Source: Mesorhizobium sp. WSM3626 (GTDB lineage: Bacteria > Pseudomonadota > Alphaproteobacteria > Rhizobiales > Rhizobiaceae). From it: a DNA stretch of 46,339 nucleotides. This document shows, piece after piece, positions 41,813 to 46,339 of this stretch. Made by a program: the position numbers and the translations under genes. The notes below the pieces were generated by a model. The model was not told the origin of the DNA, searched no databases, and was given only the letters and a program-made list of their open reading frames with translations. Every line of letters begins with the position of its first letter. Positions within the stretch are counted from its first letter, which is position 1. The stretch spans positions 11,973 to 58,311 of the forward strand of contig NZ_AZUY01000032.1 of the NCBI RefSeq assembly GCF_000513935.1, written 5' to 3'.

Positions 41813-42558
41813 GCGAGACCGTCCTCGATGTCCGCGACCTCGAAGCCGGTTATGAACCCGGCGTACCGATCGTGCGCGGCGCCTCCATCACCGTCGGCAG
41901 AGGCGAGATCGTCGTCGTGCTCGGCCCCAATGGCGCCGGCAAGTCGAGCTTCATCAAGGCGATCGCCGGCCTTGTCCCGATCACCGGCGGCACGGTGCTG
42001 CTGGATGGCAGGGACATCACCGCCGCGCCCGCCCACACCATGGTGCGGCTTGGCCTTGCCTTCGTGCCGCAGACCGAGAACATCTTTCCGCTGATGTCGG
42101 TGGAGGACAATCTCAGGGTTGCCTGCGGCATTCTCGAGCGGCGCGAAGTCCCTGTCCGCATCGAGGAAATGTACGCCGCCTTCCCCGACCTCGTCCGCCA
42201 GCGGCGCACCGCCGCCTGCAATCTGTCCGGGGGACAGCGGCAGATGCTTGCCGTGGCGCGGGCGCTGATCATCCATCCCAAGGTGCTGGTGCTGGACGAG
42301 CCGTCGGCCGGCCTGTCGCCGAAGTTCGTCTCGACGGTATTCGAGATGCTGGCCGGCATCCGCAAATCCGGCGTTACTATTCTTTTGGTCGAGCAAAACG
42401 CCAAGGCTGCGCTTGCCATCGGCGACCGCGCCTATGTGCTGGTCGAGGGCAAGGACCGGCACGAGGGCGTCGCCTCCGAATTATGGAATGATCCTGTCGT
42501 GGCCGAGCTCTATCTTGGCCAGCGCCCCTCTCAAGCCGGCAAGGGAGGCGCGGCATGA
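41809..42558 (+). CDS. Branched-chain amino acid-type ABC transporter ATPase (LivF family)
   Basis: A 249-residue ATPase with Walker A GPNGAGKSS, the LivF-type LAFVPQTENIFPLMSVEDNL, signature LSGGQRQMLAVARALI, Walker B VLVLDEPSAGLSP and switch LLVEQNAKAALAIGDRAYVL. Overlaps both neighbours by 4 bases. It would form the heterodimeric motor with LivG. Confidence 0.95.
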   Translation: MSETVLDVRDLEAGYEPGVPIVRGASITVGRGEIVVVLGPNGAGKSSFIKAIAGLVPITGGTVLLDGRDITAAPAHTMVRLGLAFVPQTENIFPLMSVEDNLRVACGILERREVPVRIEEMYAAFPDLVRQRRTAACNLSGGQRQMLAVARALIIHPKVLVLDEPSAGLSPKFVSTVFEMLAGIRKSGVTILLVEQNAKAALAIGDRAYVLVEGKDRHEGVASELWNDPVVAELYLGQRPSQAGKGGAA

Positions 42559-43463
42559 GCCTGCAATTCATCGTCGACGGATTGCTGACCGGCTCGATGA
42601 TCGGCCTCGGCGCCATCGGCGTCACGCTCACCTATTCGATCCTGCGCTTTTCGAACTTCGCGCATGGCGACTTCATGGCCTGGGGCAGCTATGCGACGCT
42701 GGCCATGGTCAGTGCCATCGGCGCGACATTCGGCAAGGTGGCGCCGATCGGGCCGCTGTCCTTCGGCTGGCCGCTCCTTGTTGCACTGGTCGTCGGCATG
42801 GCATTCACCACTTTGCTGGCGCTGCTGCTCGACAAGGTGTTGTTCTCGCGGCTGCGCTCGCAAGGCCAGGCGATCATCGTGGTGATGGCGAGTTTCGGCG
42901 CCTCGATGGCGCTGCGCAGCCTGCTCGAATTCACCTTCACCTCACGGCCGACCTATTTCAGCCGGGCGATCCAGATCGCCATGCCGGTCGGCTTCGGCAT
43001 CCGCATCACGCCCGACCAGATCGCCCTGTTGCTGCTGACCGCCGTGCTCGTGCACGGCGTGCATCTGTTGATGACGCGTACGCAGACCGGCCGCTCGATG
43101 CAGGCCTTGAGCCAGAACGCGGCACTGGCCCGCATCGTCGGCATCGACGTCGCCAGCGTGGTGCGCGTCACCTGGATCATCGGCGGCGCGCTCGCCTGCG
43201 TGGCTGGCGTGATGATCGGCATTCTGGTGCAGATCCGCCCGTTCATGGGCTTCGACATGCTGCTGCCCATGTTCGCCGCCGCTATCCTCGGCGGCATCGG
43301 CAGCATCCCGGGCGCGGTGCTCGGCGGCCTGATCATCGGGCTCGCCGAAGCCGGCGCGGTGCAACTGATCGGCGCCGAATGGCGCGCCGCCGTCTCCTTC
43401 ATCATCCTGATGGCGGTGCTGTTCGTGCGGCCGATCGGCCTTTTCGGAGTTCGGGAAAGATGA
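42555..43463 (+). CDS. Branched-chain amino acid-type ABC permease (LivH family)
   Basis: A 302-residue membrane permease: MSLQFIVDGLLTGSMIGLGA start, YSILRFSNFAHGDFMAWGSY (the conserved N-A-HG motif of LivH), RTQTGRSMQALSQNAALARI (cytoplasmic coupling loop) and the C-terminal AVLGGLIIGLAEAGAVQLIG. About eight hydrophobic segments. Coupled by 4-base overlaps to LivF and LivM. Confidence 0.95.
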   Translation: MSLQFIVDGLLTGSMIGLGAIGVTLTYSILRFSNFAHGDFMAWGSYATLAMVSAIGATFGKVAPIGPLSFGWPLLVALVVGMAFTTLLALLLDKVLFSRLRSQGQAIIVVMASFGASMALRSLLEFTFTSRPTYFSRAIQIAMPVGFGIRITPDQIALLLLTAVLVHGVHLLMTRTQTGRSMQALSQNAALARIVGIDVASVVRVTWIIGGALACVAGVMIGILVQIRPFMGFDMLLPMFAAAILGGIGSIPGAVLGGLIIGLAEAGAVQLIGAEWRAAVSFIILMAVLFVRPIGLFGVRER

Positions 43464-44443
43464 TCGATCTGGTCGGCTACGGCGCCTTCTTCCTGACCAC
43501 GGCTCTGATCTTCTCGCTGGTCACGCTGGGACTCAACCTGCAATGGGGCCTGACCGGCCTGTTCAATGTCGGCCTCGCCGGTTTTGTCGCCATCGGCGCC
43601 TACACCTCGGCACTGCTGACGACACCGGTCGACCCCGCGCGCCTCGGCGGCTTCGGCCTGCCCATCCTCGCCGGCTGGGCGGGCGCCATGATCGTCGGCG
43701 GCATTGCCGCCGCGCTTACCGGGATGGCCACACTGCGTCTGCGGTCCGACTATCTGGCGATCACCACCTTCGGCGTGGCCGTCGTCGTGCAGCTGGTCGC
43801 GCTCAACGCACAGAAGCTGACCGGCGGACCGTTCGGCATTGGCTTCATCCCGCGTCCCTTCGGCGGCCTGGCCGAAACGCCGCTGCTGTTCAACCTGTCG
43901 AACCTTGCTGTCGTTTGTGCCGTGACGCTGATTGCCTATCTCGCTTTGGAGCATCTGTCGCGAAGCCCGTGGGGTCGCGTGCTGAAGGCGCTGCGGGAGG
44001 ACGAGCGGGCGGCGATTTCACTCGGCAAGAGCGCGCGTTTCTATCGCGTCCAGGCGTTTGCCGTCGGCGGCGCCATAATGGCGCTGGCCGGCGCGCTGCA
44101 GGCGCACTTCACCGGCTTCATCGCGCCAGACAATTATCTGCCGATCCTCACCTTTCAGGTCTGGGTGATGCTGATCGTCGGCGGCTCGGGCAGCAATCTT
44201 GGCGCCGTCATCGGCAGTGTCCTGGTCTGGGGGATATGGGCGGGATCGGGCACGCTGACCAGCGTGTTCTTCCCGCCCGAGCAGCAGGCACGTGCTGCCT
44301 CGCTGCAGATCGTCGCCATCGGCGTGATGCTTTGTGTGATCCTGCTGATCCGGCCGAACGGATTGTTCGGCGACAGGCCGAGGCGGCCGCGCTTTGGCAA
44401 GCGTAAGCGGATCGCTACGGACAAAAGCAGTTCCGGCTCATGA
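43460..44443 (+). CDS. Branched-chain amino acid-type ABC permease (LivM family)
   Basis: A 327-residue permease starting MIDLVGYGAFFLTTALIFSL. Typical LivM parts: LQWGLTGLFNVGLAGFVAIG, LRLRSDYLAITTFGVAVVVQ, the coupling loop LREDERAAISLGKSARFYRV and VGGSGSNLGAVIGSVLV. Ends with a basic tail (RPRRPRFGKRKRIATDKSSS). The start at 43460 overlaps the LivH stop by 4 bases; although the frame is open far upstream, that part is the LivF/LivH coding region. It also overlaps the FAD oxidoreductase start. Confidence 0.95.
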   Translation: MIDLVGYGAFFLTTALIFSLVTLGLNLQWGLTGLFNVGLAGFVAIGAYTSALLTTPVDPARLGGFGLPILAGWAGAMIVGGIAAALTGMATLRLRSDYLAITTFGVAVVVQLVALNAQKLTGGPFGIGFIPRPFGGLAETPLLFNLSNLAVVCAVTLIAYLALEHLSRSPWGRVLKALREDERAAISLGKSARFYRVQAFAVGGAIMALAGALQAHFTGFIAPDNYLPILTFQVWVMLIVGGSGSNLGAVIGSVLVWGIWAGSGTLTSVFFPPEQQARAASLQIVAIGVMLCVILLIRPNGLFGDRPRRPRFGKRKRIATDKSSSGS

Positions 44444-45744
44444 ATGCTCCGGTCCGGCAGGGTGCGAATGGCACTTCGCTCTGGCATGCGATAAACCGCG
44501 ATCGCCGGGAACGGCCGACGCTGCAAGGCAGGCTCGATGTCGATCTGGCCATCGTCGGCGGTGGATTTTCCGGTCTGTCGACCGCGCTGCACGCCGCTGA
44601 AAAAGGCATCTCGGTCGCTGTGCTCGAAGCCGAGATCATCGCCTGGGGCGCGACCGGCAGGAACGCGGGTTTCGTCGTGCCGAACTTCGCCAGGATGGAT
44701 CCGGACAACATCCTTCCGCATCTCGGCCCCGAGCGCGGTGAAAGGCTGATCGATTTCGCCGCCGGCAGTGCCGACCTCGTTTTCGGCCTGATCCGGCGGC
44801 GCGGCATCGACTGCCACGCTGTGCAGAACGGATGGATCCAGCCGGCGCACTCGCCCGGCGCCTTGCAGAAGGCCAAATCACGTGCGGACCAATGGGCGCG
44901 GCGCGGACGGCCTGCCGTCACCCTGGATCGGCAGGAGGTCGAAGCGCTGACCGGCGCGCGCGGCTACGTCGGTGCCTGGATGGATCGTTCCGGCGGCGTG
45001 CTCAATCCGGTCGCCTATGCGCGCGGACTGGCCGATGCGGCGGAGAAGACTGGCGCGAAGATTTTCGAACACACGCCGGTCACCTCGATCGATCGCGGGG
45101 CCGATGGCTGGGTGCTTAAAGCAGGGTTGGGCTTGGTGCGCGCGGCCAAGGTATTGATCGCCACCAACGCCTATGGCGGGTCGCTCAGTCCGTTGTTGCG
45201 GCGAACCTATATTCCGCTGAAGGTTTTCCAGATCGCGACCGCGCCGCTACCGCTCGAAATCCGCACGCGTCTGCTTCCCGGGGGACAAGGCGTCGGCGAT
45301 ACCAGGCGCAATCTCTTCACCTTTCGCTTCGACGCCGATAACCGGCTGATCAGCGGCGGCATGCATATTCTTGGCACTGGCGCCGATACGCGCGTGCCGC
45401 AAACAATCTGGCGGCGGCTTGCCACCCACCTCGACCTGCCCGATATGCCGCAGCTTGCCTACAGCTGGTCGGGAATCGCGGCGGTCGAACCGGATTTCCT
45501 GCCGCACCTCCTGGATCTCGGCCCGGGGCTGATTGCCGGCCGCGCCTGCAATGGACGCGGCATCGCCATGACCACGGCGATGGGCAAGGTGCTGGCCGAC
45601 TGGGCCGCTGGAACCGACGCGCGTGATTTGCCGCTGCCCTTTGCACCGCCGGCGCCGATCCCGTTCCATGCCCTGCTGCGGCACGCACCCAACATGCTGC
45701 TTGGCTGGAGCATGCTGCGCGACCGGATGGACGAGACGTCGTAG
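44440..45744 (+). CDS. FAD-dependent oxidoreductase, DAO family (PuuB-like)
   Basis: A 434-residue flavoprotein of the D-amino-acid-oxidase/glycine-oxidase superfamily. FAD loop LAIVGGGFSGLSTALHAAEK (about 37-56), the second FAD stretch EIIAWGATGRNAGFVVPNFA, a central ARGLADAAEKTGAKIFEHTP and the C-terminal AGRACNGRGIAMTTAMGKVL. The layout W-H-A near the N-terminus (SLWHAINRD) resembles gamma-glutamylputrescine oxidase relatives. It is the last gene of the Liv operon by a 4-base overlap, so it probably oxidises the C-N bond of the imported amine or amino-acid-like compound. Substrate unknown. Confidence 0.92.
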   Translation: MNAPVRQGANGTSLWHAINRDRRERPTLQGRLDVDLAIVGGGFSGLSTALHAAEKGISVAVLEAEIIAWGATGRNAGFVVPNFARMDPDNILPHLGPERGERLIDFAAGSADLVFGLIRRRGIDCHAVQNGWIQPAHSPGALQKAKSRADQWARRGRPAVTLDRQEVEALTGARGYVGAWMDRSGGVLNPVAYARGLADAAEKTGAKIFEHTPVTSIDRGADGWVLKAGLGLVRAAKVLIATNAYGGSLSPLLRRTYIPLKVFQIATAPLPLEIRTRLLPGGQGVGDTRRNLFTFRFDADNRLISGGMHILGTGADTRVPQTIWRRLATHLDLPDMPQLAYSWSGIAAVEPDFLPHLLDLGPGLIAGRACNGRGIAMTTAMGKVLADWAAGTDARDLPLPFAPPAPIPFHALLRHAPNMLLGWSMLRDRMDETS

Positions 45745-45766
45745 GCCGACCGAGCCTGCCGTGCGA

Positions 45767-46339
45767 TCAGTCCGTCGTGCAAAGGTTTTCGGAGAGGATA
45801 GCGGCCGCCGCGACAATGTCCTGCTCGAGGGAAGCCCGAACGGCTGGACCGTTGCGCTGTTCCAGCGCGACGACGATCCTGTGGTGTGCGTCATTGGACT
45901 GCGGGATGTAGCGATCGGCCCGCATCAGGAGCTTGGGATAGGGCCCGACCCGACCCCAGAGATCGCGGATCATGTTCAAGAGGATCGGCGCGCCGGCGTG
46001 CTCATAGATAGCGAAATGGAAGGCCTCGTTCAGGGAAAGATAGGTCGTGGCGTCCTGCGCCTCGACGGCCCGCTGCATGCCGGCGAGCGCGGCTTGTATG
46101 TCGGCCAGCCCGCTTTCAGTCATCCGTGACGTAGCCATCTCGCCCGCCAGCCCCTCGACGGCGATGCGGATGCGCGTCAGTTCCGCGAAAGCGGGCGCGG
46201 AGAGCAACGGCACGATGATCGAGCGGTTGTTCTGCATTTCCAGAAGCCGCTCGGCGACCAGCCTTTGCAACGCCTCGCGGATCGGCGTGGTCGATATGCC
46301 AAAGGTTTCGGCGAGCTTGCGGATGACCAGCGTCTGGCC
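45767..46339 (-). CDS. GntR-family regulator, FCD subfamily, N-terminus cut by window edge
   Basis: The visible 190 codons include the recognition helix LAETFGISTTPIREALQRLV and wing LLEMQNNRSIIVPLL, then an FCD domain with LTRIRIAVEGLAGEMATSRM, YLSLNEAFHFAIYEHAGAPI and NDAHHRIVVALEQRN, which keep the usual metal-site histidines. The frame is open to base 46339. It is convergent with the FAD oxidoreductase gene (22-base gap), so it probably controls genes outside the window. It is similar in design, but not the same protein, as the FCD regulator at 40152. Confidence 0.92.
   Translation of the reverse strand, partial: GQTLVIRKLAETFGISTTPIREALQRLVAERLLEMQNNRSIIVPLLSAPAFAELTRIRIAVEGLAGEMATSRMTESGLADIQAALAGMQRAVEAQDATTYLSLNEAFHFAIYEHAGAPILLNMIRDLWGRVGPYPKLLMRADRYIPQSNDAHHRIVVALEQRNGPAVRASLEQDIVAAAAILSENLCTTD

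Overview
The window looks like chromosomal or replicon DNA of a high-GC alphaproteobacterium of the Rhizobiales, most likely Mesorhizobium or a close relative. This rests on strong G/C third positions, dense carbohydrate ABC-transport operons each with its own regulator, and a 45-base palindromic intergenic repeat (24421-24465, GCAT...CCGAAAA...CCGGTTTTCGG...ATGC) of a type common in rhizobial genomes. The organism assignment is inference. No rRNA, tRNA, transposase, phage gene or CRISPR array was seen.

Layout. (A) 1-7759, minus strand: aldolase, PfkB kinase, MsmK/UgpC-type ATPase, sugar-binding protein, two CUT1 permeases, the frameshifted 3' remnant of another permease, a TIM-barrel epimerase and a Gfo/Idh dehydrogenase cut by the window edge; a divergent DeoR regulator is at 7921. 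(B) 8940-14571: Gfo/Idh dehydrogenase and HSL-type hydrolase, a LacI regulator on the minus strand, and a kinase plus GatZ/KbaZ-like protein that would suit tagatose catabolism. (C) 14706-21019, minus strand: a coupled amino-sugar-like operon (binding protein, two permeases, PIG-L deacetylase-like, ROK kinase-like, GntR/HutC regulator, SIS isomerase). (D) 21342-24415, plus: a further CUT1 transporter without ATPase. (E) 24594-34925: PcaD-like hydrolase and mutarotase on the minus strand; FadR-type regulator, IlvD-family sugar-acid dehydratase, SDR, GguC/AraD1-like FAH protein and a complete spermidine/putrescine-type ABC importer on the plus strand; then a GlcD-type FAD dehydrogenase on minus. 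(F) 36531-45744: a branched-chain-amino-acid-type importer split over two divergent operons, with a GntR/FCD regulator, DUF3830, TIGR04076, aldo/keto reductase and NTF2-like genes on minus and LivGFHM plus a DAO-type FAD oxidoreductase on plus. A further GntR/FCD regulator runs off the right edge.

How they work together: each block pairs a periplasmic importer with a few soluble enzymes and a local regulator, so the window is a chain of scavenging modules. Four- to eight-base start/stop overlaps join most genes. Three CUT1 systems share one visible ATPase gene. Block F is the best candidate for an undescribed pathway: two protein families of unknown function are locked between an importer and two redox enzymes. 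Block C holds a deacetylase-like and a kinase-like protein that have both lost family signature residues.
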